Assembly: GCA_019359635.1 (NCBI GenBank)
Contig: JAHHGY010000043.1
Coordinates: forward strand, 1-32,254
Length of the DNA stretch: 32,254 nucleotides
Direction of reading: 5' to 3'
Source of the DNA: Chroococcus sp. CMT-3BRIN-NPC107
Lineage (GTDB): Bacteria > Cyanobacteriota > Cyanobacteriia > Cyanobacteriales > Chroococcidiopsidaceae
Part shown: one piece after another, positions 1 to 8,348 of the stretch
Position numbering within the stretch: position 1 is the stretch's first letter
Layout of the letters: each line of letters begins with the position of its first letter
Notes under the pieces: generated by a model
What the model saw: the letters and a program-made list of their open reading frames with translations, nothing else
Told to the model about the DNA's origin: nothing
The model's database searches: none
Translations under genes and position numbers: made by a program

Positions 1-117
1 TCTATCCTCCGCACCATTGCCATCAATCTTGCTCGCAAGGGTGGCTATGATTCTCTGACTAAGGCGGAACGATTTCTTGCCCATGACATCGACAAGCTAT
101 TTTTACTTCTAGAATGA
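1..117 (+). CDS. Transposase, C-terminal end (partial; ISAs1-like)
   Basis: This open frame runs in from the left edge and ends at TGA 115-117. It encodes 38 residues, including the stretches LRTIAINLARKGG and FLAHDIDKLF. These resemble the C-termini of ISAs1/H-repeat DDE transposases, which end with an LRxIAxNL helix followed by a W/HD-type tail. Only the last helix is visible, so the family call rests on a short match. The frame ends about ten bases before the presumed end of the element and overlaps the broken aldo/keto reductase frame on the other strand. Another DDE family is possible. Confidence 0.6.
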   Translation, partial: SILRTIAINLARKGGYDSLTKAERFLAHDIDKLFLLLE

Positions 118-127
118 ATTATCCCTG
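1..127 (+). mobile_element. Right end of an ISAs1-like insertion sequence (partial)
   Basis: Homology to the aldo/keto reductase on the minus strand stops abruptly at about position 128, and the sequence to the left encodes a transposase tail. Read outward, the element would end in ...ATCCCTG at 127, which is CAGGGAT read inward. As I recall, ISAs1-family termini begin with a CAGGG-like motif. The other end and the target duplication lie outside the window, so the exact boundary is inferred. Confidence 0.5.
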
Positions 128-642
128 CGCGATTGAGCTAAAGTATTAGCACGAGAAATCACCCAAGCGGGGGCATCGGCAATACCAATATAAAGCACCT
201 TTCCCGATCGCACCAAATCGTCAAAAGCTCTCATAATTTCTTCTATGGGAGTTACAAAGTCCCAAGAATGCAGCCAAAATAAATCGATATAATCAGTTTT
301 TAGCCGCTTGAGACTGCGCTCTAAAGACTGCACCATATTTTTGCGTTGATTGCCTGCTAGGTTTGGGTCGGTCGTTGGCAAGCTATCAGTATATTTTGTA
401 GATAAAACAATCCGATCTCTATCGGTAGCAATAAATTCTCCTAAAAACTTCTCGCTGCTACCGCCGTTATAAACTTCATTAGCGGTATCGATAAAGTTTC
501 CTCCTGCTTCTACAAACGCATCAAAAATTTGGCGACTATCTTTTTCAGAGATTCCCCAGCCAAAATCTTCCCCGAAGCTCATAGTCCCCAAACAAATTTC
601 TGAAACTCTCAGCCCACTGTTTCAGAGCAATTTATATCTCAT
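109..642 (-). pseudogene. Aldo/keto reductase, disrupted (nonsense codon plus 3' truncation)
   Basis: The visible protein is the N-terminal half of an NADP-dependent aldo/keto reductase barrel. It carries the early GTMSFG motif, the catalytic-Asp strand FIDTANEVYNGGSSE (Asp and Tyr of the tetrad), a Lys in STKYTDS and the segment DYIDLFWLHSWD. The family is usually about 310-340 residues; here homology stops near residue 175, where the insertion sequence begins. Reading upstream from the TTG at 591, the frame continues as NSGLRVSEICLG, interrupted by TGA at 622-624, then LLKYRM back to an ATG at 642-640. A typical start would read MRYKLLGNSGL, so the TGA sits where GGA (Gly) is expected. The gene is broken at both ends. 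Confidence 0.85.
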
Positions 643-709
643 AAATTTTTATATATTTACTTACAGTTTTAATGCTAAAAAATCGGTTTTGGGCAACTTA
701 AACTAAAAC

Positions 710-729
710 TTGACTAAATATTTAGTCAA
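710..729. promoter_or_regulatory. Perfect 20-bp palindrome, probable repressor operator
   Basis: TTGACTAAAT is followed directly by its reverse complement ATTTAGTCAA. A further half-site, TTGACTAAA, lies at 771-779 and coincides with the -35 element of the gene at 861. The palindrome is about 70 bases upstream of the original reductase start on the minus strand. Its size and symmetry suit a TetR- or MarR-type dimer. No regulator gene is visible in the window, so the protein that binds is unknown. Confidence 0.55.
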
Positions 730-770
730 ATCTCAATTGAGAGCAAAATTGTCAACTTTTATCGGTGGAT

Positions 771-800
771 TTGACTAAAATGCGCCAATTGGGCTAAGAT
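771..800 (+). promoter_or_regulatory. Sigma-70-type promoter for the 54-aa basic protein gene
   Basis: TTGACT at 771-776 and TAAGAT at 795-800 are separated by 18 bases and lie about 60 bases upstream of the ATG at 861. Both boxes are close to consensus. The -35 box overlaps the extra half-site of the nearby palindrome, so the same regulator may act here. Confidence 0.55.
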
Positions 801-860
801 GAATGATTTGCACTGTCTCTAAAATTAGAGCGTTGTTGGTTGTTTATTAACGAGGTGAAC

Positions 861-1025
861 ATGGCAAAGCGCCGTAACCCCAAGAAAGAAAAGGCGCTAC
901 GGAACCAGGCATATGCCCGGAAGTTTCGTAAACGGACTACTACAGGGCGGTTCCAAAGAAGGTTTAATCAAAGATCGCCTAAGAGTGAAGAAGACGAAGG
1001 AGCAGCTACAACGGCTGCGGACTAA
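861..1025 (+). CDS. Small highly basic conserved protein, 54 aa
   Basis: The product starts MAKRRNPKKEKALRNQAYAR and is packed with Lys and Arg up to about residue 38, then switches to an acidic/Ala tail (SEEDEGAATTAAD). I chose ATG 861 because AGGTG at 853-857 is well placed and the charged block begins exactly there; an upstream in-frame TTG at 840 would add seven unrelated residues. The charge pattern suggests binding to nucleic acid or the ribosome, but I do not recognise a characterised family. It has its own promoter and is followed by a strong hairpin, so it is probably monocistronic. Confidence 0.75.
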   Translation: MAKRRNPKKEKALRNQAYARKFRKRTTTGRFQRRFNQRSPKSEEDEGAATTAAD

Positions 1026-1058
1026 GTAGCACTAAAAAGCGCGATTAATTAACAAAAA

Positions 1059-1085
1059 GTGGCAGCGATGATTTATCGCTGCCAC
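1059..1085. terminator. Bidirectional terminator between convergent genes
   Basis: GTGGCAGCGA and its exact complement TCGCTGCCAC form a 10-bp stem around a 7-base loop. On the minus strand the stem is followed by TTTTTG, a good intrinsic terminator for the LprI-like gene ending at 1091. On the plus strand it serves the gene ending at 1025 with a weaker T tract. Confidence 0.8.
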
Positions 1086-1090
1086 TATTG

Positions 1091-1480
1091 TTATCTATCT
1101 AAATAACTTTGCAAGTCTGCGGTGCGTTGCGTCGTCACTCTAGCTAAACAAGACAAATAAGCAGAAGTTGCGCCCGTACCTCCTTCCCATTCCCCTGCTT
1201 CATATTCGCAAGTGCGATCGCGAAATTTAATCCACTCTAACTGAGCTTGAGTTAATCTTTGCCTTTGTTTAGTAGATAGTTTTGGTCTTAATTTTTGATA
1301 GGTTTGGTTAAGGGCGCGATCGGCGGCTTTTGCTTCTCGCCCTGTGCATTCATTAATTTCTACAGTATTTGTAGCTTTATCACAATTAATTGTTGGCGCT
1401 AATTGGGGAGCAGCAATACTTTGTCTGCCGAATAAAGAAATAACTGCCGCAAAGATTGCAGCCCGTAAGTGGCACTTCAT
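1091..1480 (-). CDS. LprI-like (DUF1311) secreted protein
   Basis: The 129-residue product begins with a signal peptide (MKCHLRAAIFAAVISLFGRQ, cleavage likely after SIAA near residue 24). The mature part fits the LprI/DUF1311 family: Cys33 and Cys45 flank a short helix, followed by the ADxxLNxxYxxLR segment at about 53-65, the AQLEWIKFRD segment at about 79-88 and then Cys91 and Cys111. The four Cys probably form two disulfides. The family was named from a mycobacterial lysozyme inhibitor and its role in cyanobacteria is unknown. The start is supported by a strong AGGAGG just upstream of ATG 1480. The product would be periplasmic. Confidence 0.8.
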   Translation of the reverse strand: MKCHLRAAIFAAVISLFGRQSIAAPQLAPTINCDKATNTVEINECTGREAKAADRALNQTYQKLRPKLSTKQRQRLTQAQLEWIKFRDRTCEYEAGEWEGGTGATSAYLSCLARVTTQRTADLQSYLDR

Positions 1481-1769
1481 TAGACCTCCTGCGTGAATAA
1501 GAACTTAGATATATCAAACTATTAGAAACTCCTACCAAAAATAGATTCATGTAAGAGCAATTAAGAGACTTTGCTCCTAACTAAAAATAAAAATCTATCT
1601 TCACACCAGGACTAACAAACAGCGTGGCACTTGAAGAAGGCGTTGCCGATTCTGGAATGAAATACGATGGCTAGGATAGAACTCCCATAAATTAAGGTTT
1701 CTCTTGCCGTCATCTCATGACATTTTTAGCAACGCTATCTACTGTAGTGTATTTACAGTTGAACGATAT

Positions 1770-2363
1770 TTAGTTATTACTAAGCTGCTTGCTTCTACGT
1801 TTGAGTAAATAACCTGTGCCAAGAAAAGCACCCATTGAAAGCGTACCCAATAATTCCGTAGGCTCAGGTATTGGTGTGGAAGATACGGATGTAATTTGTA
1901 AGGTTTTGTCACGGATCGAAAGTGCACTACTGCTTGCCCCAAAACCACCTAGCGTCTCCCCTGGTGCAATACCATTTTCTGGGCTAAGAGCATTGAATCT
2001 ATATCCCCCTGGGTTGTCTCCACTTTCAGAAAAACCAGTCACTTCCCAGCCGGGAGCAGCTACTCCACTCCAAACCCTCACATTACTGGGAATGATATCT
2101 CCATTTAGATTGGCAACCACAGCAGTGAAACTTGTCAGCCGTAAGTTTGGATCTATTCCGGGGAGGTTGGCAACACTGATACTAAAGTCGCGCGTAAATT
2201 GCTCTGGAGAAGAAATTGGTATCTCTAGGAAATCGACGACACTGACAGCTTCAAGGGGAATTCCAGATACTGTTGCCGCCAGTAGTGATGAGTCGGATAA
2301 CAAACCTACGCTCGAACACAAACAAACTCCAAGCAATAGTTTTTTACTTAGTTTTTGTAGCAC
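1770..2363 (-). CDS. PEP-CTERM sorting domain protein
   Basis: The 197-residue product has an N-terminal signal peptide (hydrophobic core about residues 8-30). At its C-terminus is a PEP-CTERM signal: PIPEP at 164-168, a hydrophobic segment from about 171 to 187 and the basic tail KRRSKQ. Such proteins are exported, recognised by exosortase at the PEP motif and released or anchored at the surface. The central part (about 31-160) is rich in Ser, Gly and Asn with no recognised domain, typical of extracellular matrix substrates. No exosortase gene is in the window. The ATG at 2363 gives a complete signal peptide. Confidence 0.85.
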   Translation of the reverse strand: MLQKLSKKLLLGVCLCSSVGLLSDSSLLAATVSGIPLEAVSVVDFLEIPISSPEQFTRDFSISVANLPGIDPNLRLTSFTAVVANLNGDIIPSNVRVWSGVAAPGWEVTGFSESGDNPGGYRFNALSPENGIAPGETLGGFGASSSALSIRDKTLQITSVSSTPIPEPTELLGTLSMGAFLGTGYLLKRRSKQLSNN

Positions 2364-2434
2364 TTTCTATTCTCCTGCTATTTAATTTAGCAAGAATATG
2401 CTCGCACACGAATCTTTATTAAATCCACAATTTA

Positions 2435-2480
2435 AGCTATTTACTATAACTTTATTTACATAAAGTTATAGTAAATAGCT
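2435..2480. repeat. Perfect 21-bp inverted repeat (AT-rich hairpin)
   Basis: The left arm 2435-2455 (AGCTATTTACTATAAC and on) is the exact complement of 2460-2480, with a 4-base loop. It lies about 70 bases downstream of the argH stop and 70 bases upstream of the PEP-CTERM gene start. It could act as an argH terminator or mRNA-stabilising stem, or be a small mobile palindromic unit. The stem is longer and more AT-rich than usual intrinsic terminators and has no T run. Confidence 0.75.
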
Positions 2481-2549
2481 CATTTGTTGCAATGCTTCAA
2501 TTTAGACAAAGACACACTACTTAGTATCGAGATCAATTCTTGCAATCGG

Positions 2550-3938
2550 TTATCTAATCTCTATTTGAAGGTGAGCATTGGCGATCGCACTTTTTACCTG
2601 TTCAAACCCTGTACCACCGTAGCTATTACGGGCGGCGACTACTTGACGAGGGGCGATCGCTTCATATATATCTTCAGCAAAAGCTGGGTGCAATTGTTGC
2701 CATTCTTGCATACTTAAATCTTTAAGTAATTTTCCTTCTGTTAGGCAAGTTTTGACTACTTTACCGACTAAATTGTAAGCTTCTCGAAAGGGAATGCCTC
2801 GCGCCGCTAAATAATCAGCGACATCGGTAGCGTTAGAAAAATCTTCGGTTACGGCTTCAGCTAGGCGTTTGGTTTGAAATTCTAGTCCTTCTTGAAACAA
2901 AATTGTCATAGCTTCTAAGCAAGCCATAACAGTTTTTACAGTGTCAAATAAAGCTTCTTTATCTTCTTGCAAGTCTTTGTTGTAAGCCAGAGGTAGCCCT
3001 TTCATCAACATTAATAGCCCTTGCAGATGTCCGCAAACGCGCCCTGTTTTACCTCTAACTAATTCTGGTACGTCAGGGTTTTTCTTTTGAGGCATAATGC
3101 TAGAACCCGTTGCACAGCTATCTGTCAGCTTGACAAATCTAAACTCTTCCGACGACCACAAGATTACTTCCTCCGATAGGCGGCTGAGGTGAACCATAAT
3201 AATACTGGCGGCGCTGAGAAATTCAATCGCAAAATCGCGATCGCTTACCCCGTCTAAACTATTGGCATAAACTCCCTCAAAATGCAAGAGTTCGGCTGTG
3301 TAATGTCTATCGATGGGGAAAGTTGTCCCTGCCAAAGCACCGCTACCGAGGGGAGAAATATTAACTCGTTTATATACATCTTGCAGGCGCTCAAAGTCGC
3401 GCTGGAGCATTTGAAAGTAGGCTAAAAGGTGATGGGCCAAACTTATCGGTTGAGCGCGTTGGAGGTGCGTATAGCCAGGGATGAGAGTTTCAACATTTTG
3501 CTCGGCTAGTTGGAGTAAAGTATGTTGAAATTGGCGGATGTAATTACAAATAAGCTCTATTTTGTCGCGCAGATATAAGCGAATATCTGTACCGACTTGA
3601 TCGTTGCGCGATCTAGCAGTGTGTAGTTTTTTCCCGACATCGCCAATAAGTTCAGTTAGCCGTCTTTCTACAGCAAAATGCACGTCCTCAGCTTCAATTC
3701 CGGGGGTAAATTGTCCGCTCTTGTATTCAGTACGGATTTGTTCTAAACCTTGAACTAATTGCTCTGCTTCTTCTGGGGGAATAATCTGACTATGAGCCAG
3801 CATTTTGGCGTGAGCAATAGAACCTGTTAGATCGTACTCAATTAATTCAATATCGAAGCCAATACTAGCATTGAAAATTGCGATCGCTGGATGCAATGCT
3901 GATTCAAATCGTTGGCTCCACGTTTTTTGTTGACCCAC
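2550..3938 (-). CDS. argH: Argininosuccinate lyase
   Basis: This cytosolic enzyme cleaves argininosuccinate to arginine and fumarate, the last step of arginine synthesis. The 462-residue length is normal. The fumarase/aspartase-superfamily signature [12 protein letters not shown] sits at 278-289 on the flexible catalytic loop. The conserved stretches TARSRNDQV (108-115) and [11 protein letters not shown] (154-164) form the rest of the active site. The N-terminus [12 protein letters not shown] matches the family, so ATG 3938 is the start. It stands alone on the minus strand, with no other arg gene beside it, as is common in cyanobacteria. Two HIP1 octamers lie near its ends. Confidence 0.97.
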   Translation of the reverse strand: MGQQKTWSQRFESALHPAIAIFNASIGFDIELIEYDLTGSIAHAKMLAHSQIIPPEEAEQLVQGLEQIRTEYKSGQFTPGIEAEDVHFAVERRLTELIGDVGKKLHTARSRNDQVGTDIRLYLRDKIELICNYIRQFQHTLLQLAEQNVETLIPGYTHLQRAQPISLAHHLLAYFQMLQRDFERLQDVYKRVNISPLGSGALAGTTFPIDRHYTAELLHFEGVYANSLDGVSDRDFAIEFLSAASIIMVHLSRLSEEVILWSSEEFRFVKLTDSCATGSSIMPQKKNPDVPELVRGKTGRVCGHLQGLLMLMKGLPLAYNKDLQEDKEALFDTVKTVMACLEAMTILFQEGLEFQTKRLAEAVTEDFSNATDVADYLAARGIPFREAYNLVGKVVKTCLTEGKLLKDLSMQEWQQLHPAFAEDIYEAIAPRQVVAARNSYGGTGFEQVKSAIANAHLQIEIR

Positions 3939-4098
3939 AGCACTTTAAAAGGACGGTTTTCGCCCTTGATAATAGAACAAATAAGCAGTTAATTGTAAAG
4001 TTTTTATTAATTTTAATTTGTCAAAATAGATGCAGCACCGGATTAACAGTTAGAAAAATAGTCTTAATCTACTATCGCGTCTAGCGGTGAATGAGTAG

Positions 4099-4323
4099 TT
4101 AGTAGGTAGTCATAGCACGAAACAAATAGCCGATGATTAATCCAGTTAATAAAGCCCAAATTTGTCCCGTAGCTACAAAATGAGCGAAAGATTTTTGTAC
4201 ATCGCCGACTAAATCTGTTTGTTTGAGAGTTTGAGCGACGATAGTCCAATTAATAGGTAGTTTTAATAGTAGTTGAGACATCCAATCGTAACTGTGACTG
4301 AAGCTATTTATAAATGCCATCAT
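4099..4323 (-). CDS. Small single-pass membrane protein, 74 aa, unknown function
   Basis: The product begins MMAFINSFSHSYDWMSQLLL and ends with a hydrophobic helix, IWALLTGLIIGYLFRA (about residues 55-70), that should span the membrane. The first half has an amphipathic or weakly hydrophobic stretch. A TAGGAG Shine-Dalgarno lies before tandem ATG codons at 4323 and 4320, and either may be used. I do not recognise a named family, although small tail-anchored proteins like this occur in cyanobacteria. A hairpin at 4365-4395 separates it from ispH upstream, so it is probably expressed on its own. Confidence 0.65.
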   Translation of the reverse strand: MMAFINSFSHSYDWMSQLLLKLPINWTIVAQTLKQTDLVGDVQKSFAHFVATGQIWALLTGLIIGYLFRAMTTY

Positions 4324-4364
4324 GACTGTAAACTCCTAATAATTTTTTGTCCAAGCAAAGTTAA

Positions 4365-4395
4365 TAAGTCTCCAAATTTTGAAGGTGGAGACTTA
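4365..4395 (-). terminator. Hairpin downstream of ispH
   Basis: TAAGTCTCCA (4365-4374) and its exact complement TGGAGACTTA (4386-4395) form a 10-bp stem with an 11-base loop. On the minus strand it lies about 90 bases past the ispH stop and is followed by a T-rich but not pure T stretch. It probably ends the ispH transcript or protects its 3' end. Confidence 0.5.
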
Positions 4396-4486
4396 ATTGC
4401 AACTCTGTCTCTGAGCAATATACAGGAAATTAATAGTTTTTAGCTAAATGCGATCGCATTTTTAGCTTTTTAGGTGATGTCCAAAC

Positions 4487-5683
4487 TTAATTATCTGCTT
4501 TTAAGGCAAAAATCTTCTCTACGGTATCTGCTACAACTATATCCGGCGTAGAAGCCCCTGATGTAACTCCGATAGTAATTGCACCTTTTGGCAGCCAATG
4601 GGGAGTTAGTTGTAAGTTACCGTCAAGTAAGCGATGCTCGATACCTTTAGTATCAATGCGTTCGGCGCAGTCGATATGATAGGAAGCAATACCCCGTTCT
4701 ATAGCGATTTCTTGCAAGTGGGTGGTGTTAGAAGAATTAAAACCGCCAATTACTACCATCAAATCTAGCTTTTCACGGGCAAGTTGAAACATCGCATCTT
4801 GACGTTCTTGGGTAGCATCGCAAATAGTATTGAAGGTTTGGAAATGCTCGGTTAGTTGACTGGGACCATATTTTCGCATCATTGTCCGCTCAAACAGCTT
4901 GCCAATAAGTTCGGTTTCACTTTTAAGCATGGTAGTTTGATTTGCAATACCGATTTGTTTTAAGTCTTCATCGGGGTTAAATCCTTCCGAATGAGCGCGG
5001 CTAAACTTAGTCATAAATTCGTCAGCATCGCCGCCATTAAGAATGTAAGACGCTACATACTCCGCTTGTTCGAGATTGAGGACGATTAAATATTTACCAG
5101 CAAAGGAACTTGTAGCGATCGTTTCCTCGTGGTTATATTTGCCGTGAATAATTGATGTATAATCGCCTTTTTTGTGCTTTTCAACGGTATTCCAGACTTT
5201 AGACACCCAAGGACAGGTAGTATCGACAATTTTACAACCTAAATCATTGAGTAGCTGCATTTCTTGTACGCTTGCGCCAAAAGCGGGAAGAATAACTACA
5301 TCGCCAGAATTGACAACAGAAAAGTCTTTATTACCGTTAGTTACTTCGATAAATTGCACCCCATTTTCGCGCAAACGCTGATTTACCGAAGGGTTGTGAA
5401 TAATCTCGTTAGTAATCCAAATTTGTTCGGTAGGGAAATGCTGACGAGTTTCGTAAGCCATTGCTACAGCGCGTTCTACTCCCCAACAAAAGCCAAAAGA
5501 CTCGGCTAAACGGATGGTGACATCGCCGCGTGTAAGAGTATAGTTATTGTCGCGGATAAGCTGAACTAAATTGCTTTGATACTCAGATTTCAACAATGTA
5601 GCAACTTCGGCGGCTTTACCAAAGCCTTTACGATGGTAGTTTTCCGAGTGTTGAAGCGACTTTTTAAAAGCTTTTGTATCCAT
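4487..5683 (-). CDS. ispH: 4-hydroxy-3-methylbut-2-enyl diphosphate reductase (LytB)
   Basis: IspH performs the last step of the MEP isoprenoid pathway, reducing HMBPP to IPP and DMAPP with an iron-sulfur cluster. Three conserved cysteines that bind the cluster are visible: Cys66 in [11 protein letters not shown], Cys157 in [12 protein letters not shown] and Cys288 in [13 protein letters not shown]. The 398-residue length and the roughly 55-residue N-terminal extension before the first Cys are typical of the long cyanobacterial/plastid type, which draws electrons from ferredoxin. The ATG at 5683 gives the usual [20 protein letters not shown] start. It lies 53 bases downstream of the DUF1611 gene on the same strand and could share its transcript. 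Confidence 0.97.
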   Translation of the reverse strand: MDTKAFKKSLQHSENYHRKGFGKAAEVATLLKSEYQSNLVQLIRDNNYTLTRGDVTIRLAESFGFCWGVERAVAMAYETRQHFPTEQIWITNEIIHNPSVNQRLRENGVQFIEVTNGNKDFSVVNSGDVVILPAFGASVQEMQLLNDLGCKIVDTTCPWVSKVWNTVEKHKKGDYTSIIHGKYNHEETIATSSFAGKYLIVLNLEQAEYVASYILNGGDADEFMTKFSRAHSEGFNPDEDLKQIGIANQTTMLKSETELIGKLFERTMMRKYGPSQLTEHFQTFNTICDATQERQDAMFQLAREKLDLMVVIGGFNSSNTTHLQEIAIERGIASYHIDCAERIDTKGIEHRLLDGNLQLTPHWLPKGAITIGVTSGASTPDIVVADTVEKIFALKADN

Positions 5684-5736
5684 TATTAATACGCCTTAAG
5701 GCAATTTCATTACATAGAATCTAGTCAAATTGTAGA

Positions 5737-6825
5737 CTAATTCGTTTTCCCAGCATCTAATAAAGTTTCTGCGCCAAATCGCACGGGGTCAGTGCAAGGT
5801 AAATTAGTTTCTGATTGAACTTGGTTTATAGCTTGTTGGGCGGCGTTTTCGTCCAAATGCGCCGTATTAAGTGCGATCGCTTTTACCTTAACTGCCTTAA
5901 ATGCTCCCCCCGCCGTTGCCACTGTTTCGTAGAGCTTTACGACCTCTATAAGCGGTGGAATCAATACATTTGGATGGTTGCGAACATGAGTTTGCCCCGC
6001 ACGATGACCTAAAATTAATGCCGTTGGTTGCGTACCCCGAATTAAAGGTAAAGTTGCTGTAGAACCGGGATGTAGGAGCGAGCCTTGTCCTTCTACGTGC
6101 AAAATATCGCGATCGCCATAACGCATAACTAATTGTTCTACCGCGCCTGCGGCATAATCTACGCGCACCGCATCTAAGGCAACACCATCGCCGGAAATCA
6201 TGATTCCTGTTTGTCCAGTAGCGATAAAATGCGATCGCATTCCCTGTTTTTGCGAGGCTTTATGTAATTCTAAGCTAGTGGACATTTTACCAATTCCCAT
6301 ATCTGTACCAACGGTGAGAAAGCGCTGACAAGAGAGAGTTTGCGCTTTAGCACTGGCAACTTCTATATTTTTCGGTTCTTGCCTAACATCCCAAATCCAT
6401 TGTCCAGCTTTCAATGCTTGAAATTCTGGCATAATTGCCATTGGTGTATGCAAACCATTAACAATTGATAAACCCGCTTTTACAGCTTGCTTTATTTCTG
6501 GCAACCATTCAACGGGTAATTTTCCTCCAGAAGGTGCAATTCCAATTACTAAAACTTCTGGCGCGTAACTTAAAGCTTCTTCTACACTAGCGACAATAGG
6601 CACATTGCGATTAATACCCGTTAATTGCGGTAAAGATTCCCCCGCACACTGACGATCTATTACAGCGACAATAGAGGCATCGCTAAACCGCAGCAGTGCT
6701 AAACCCGTTTTGCCATAAACACCTTTAACGCCATCATGGAGCAAAATAGCAACTTTTTTCTGGAAAAGCTTGGAGGATGCAGAGTTAGTTCCCCAATTTT
6801 CCGCGCTGTCAATTCCTAGCCTCAC
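5737..6825 (-). CDS. dgcN: DUF1611 / DgcN family protein
   Basis: The 362-residue product matches the DUF1611 family across its length. It has an N-terminal Rossmann-like part (KKVAILLHDGVKGVYGKTG, about 23-41) and a C-terminal P-loop-like part with TVGTDMGIGKMST (about 172-184), followed by HVEGQGSLLHPG. In Proteobacteria and haloarchaea, DgcN was reported to acetylate D-glutamate so that the partner enolase-type enzyme DgcA can racemise it. Here the gene starts 17 bases inside the end of such an enzyme (6809-7861), which supports the same partnership. Whether this cyanobacterial member has that activity is inferred. The N-terminus is slightly extended relative to the first conserved strand, but ATG 6825 is the natural coupled start. 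Confidence 0.75.
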   Translation of the reverse strand: MRLGIDSAENWGTNSASSKLFQKKVAILLHDGVKGVYGKTGLALLRFSDASIVAVIDRQCAGESLPQLTGINRNVPIVASVEEALSYAPEVLVIGIAPSGGKLPVEWLPEIKQAVKAGLSIVNGLHTPMAIMPEFQALKAGQWIWDVRQEPKNIEVASAKAQTLSCQRFLTVGTDMGIGKMSTSLELHKASQKQGMRSHFIATGQTGIMISGDGVALDAVRVDYAAGAVEQLVMRYGDRDILHVEGQGSLLHPGSTATLPLIRGTQPTALILGHRAGQTHVRNHPNVLIPPLIEVVKLYETVATAGGAFKAVKVKAIALNTAHLDENAAQQAINQVQSETNLPCTDPVRFGAETLLDAGKTN

Positions 6826-7861
6826 GGCGTTCTACTCCTAAACCTGGTTTATTATTAGGCTGCAATCTTCCTTGTTGCATTATTGCACCGCTAAAAGGAT
6901 CGTCTATTAAGTTTAAGTGACTGTCTAAATCGAGATAATCCGCTAGAGGCGATAAATGTACGGCGGCGGTGTTGGCAAGGGTACTATCAGAATAGCAACC
7001 AAACATTATTTGTAATCCATAGGCTTTAGCAGTATGCACCATTCGCAGCGCTTCACTTAACCCGCCAGCTTTCATTAGCTTAATATTGATTCCCGCTACA
7101 GAGTTTGCAAGTATGGGAATGTCTTGGCTTGTCATGCAGCTTTCATCAACAAATATCGGTAAAGGCGATCGCATTTTTAATTCTAATAGTTTATTTTCCT
7201 CTCCTCTTGCTAATGGTTGTTCTATGTATTTAACTCCCAAGTTTCCCAACCAAGCGCTCATTATTACCGCATCTTCCAATCTCCAACCACCATTAGCATC
7301 TACAAACAATTCTTGATTTGGTGCGGCTTCTTGCACGGCTAACAGCATCGCTTTATCAGCTTCAATTCCTGACGTACTTCCTAGCTTGACTTTCAGTACC
7401 TTAACATCTACGAATTTTAACCAATCAATAACTCGTTCTTGTGCTTTTTCGGGAGAATTAATGCCAATTGTTACCGAAGTTGGGACAATGCGATCACTTT
7501 CTAATCCCCATAACTGCCATAAAGGTAAGTTTACCTGTTTTCCCAACCAGTCATGTAAAGCCATATCTAACGCCGCTTGCGCCGAAGACGGAATCGAGTG
7601 AGAGTGTAATACTTGGTCAATTTGTTGTCTTTGCAAAGGATGAAAAGCACTTAGAATTGGTGCAACTTTTTCTAATGCTTCAATAAGCAGTTCCGTAGAT
7701 TGACTATGGTTACCTAAACAAAAAGGCGAAGCTTCTCCCCAGCCTTCAATACCATCCGAGGCTACTTTTACCCAAATATTAGTTGTTTGCGCCGTTGTAC
7801 CGCGACTAATAGTTAAGGGAAAACGCTTGTTTACGGTGAATAATTCAGTTGTAATTTGCAT
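6809..7861 (-). CDS. Dipeptide epimerase-like enzyme (enolase superfamily; DgcA/YcjG type)
   Basis: The 350-residue product is a muconate-lactonizing-type member of the enolase superfamily. The catalytic base pair is visible as KVK (157-159) on the second strand and Lys261 in INIKLMKAGG. The metal ligands are Asp188 (VDANGGW), Glu214 (EQP) and Asp239 (VDES). This set is shared by L-Ala-D/L-Glu epimerases and N-acylamino acid racemases. The neighbour DgcN-type gene overlaps its 3' end by 17 bases, pointing to N-acetyl-glutamate or Glu-containing dipeptides as substrate, perhaps to recycle peptidoglycan D-Glu. A muropeptide Ala-Glu substrate is equally consistent. The start at ATG 7861 is the family norm. 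Confidence 0.8.
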   Translation of the reverse strand: MQITTELFTVNKRFPLTISRGTTAQTTNIWVKVASDGIEGWGEASPFCLGNHSQSTELLIEALEKVAPILSAFHPLQRQQIDQVLHSHSIPSSAQAALDMALHDWLGKQVNLPLWQLWGLESDRIVPTSVTIGINSPEKAQERVIDWLKFVDVKVLKVKLGSTSGIEADKAMLLAVQEAAPNQELFVDANGGWRLEDAVIMSAWLGNLGVKYIEQPLARGEENKLLELKMRSPLPIFVDESCMTSQDIPILANSVAGINIKLMKAGGLSEALRMVHTAKAYGLQIMFGCYSDSTLANTAAVHLSPLADYLDLDSHLNLIDDPFSGAIMQQGRLQPNNKPGLGVERREARN

Positions 7862-7956
7862 AAGTTTAGGTATAAGTGCGATCGCAATGGAGAATTTCAG
7901 CCAACTTTAAATGATATGCTGATAAACCTCAATTGCGAGTGATTTTTGCAAAATAG

Positions 7957-8309
7957 ATGCCAATTCCACCAAATCTTGCCGCTTTAGTTGACAGACTCAA
8001 CCAAGAACTTAATTCAATTGAACAAGATACAATACACTAGAGGGATTGAGCTTAACTCGTTTAGCACTATCTCGCTTTTCTAATAATGCTATACTAATTC
8101 AATATTTCGCTTATCTTAATTCTGCTCTACTATTTGTAGAAACTTCTAAAAGCCAAGTTCAAATTACAGTTGAATTCATTTCTCAAGATAATGTAGACAA
8201 TAGAGATATTCAAGAGAGCGGAGCAGATTTAAGCACGTTGCTTGGTACAGTAATCGAAACTAAGTTAGGCGTACAACAGATTTTAAATTTATTAAATAAT
8301 TTATTATGA
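7957..8309 (+). pseudogene. Frameshifted gene of unknown function
   Basis: An ATG at 7957 opens a frame reading MPIPPNLAALVDRLNQELNS and stops at TAG 8038-8040. A second frame takes over at about 8046 and reads LTRLALSRFSNNAILIQYFA and on to LNNLL before TGA 8307-8309. Together they form a plausible helical protein of about 115 residues whose halves are out of register, so an indel near 8030-8046 is likely. Its last bases overlap the ATG of the next gene as ATGA (8306-8309), so the two were once translationally coupled. I do not recognise the family. The next gene is interrupted by an insertion sequence, so the pair is decaying. Confidence 0.55.
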
Positions 8310-8348
8310 AAGAACTACCAGGTCATTTGTTTCAAAAAACAGAAACAG

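Noticed and set aside
1816-2385. 189-codon plus-strand ORF opposite the PEP-CTERM gene
   Set aside because: It is the antisense shadow of 1770-2363, which has a signal peptide and a PEP-CTERM motif; the plus-strand frame has no domain or ribosome site.
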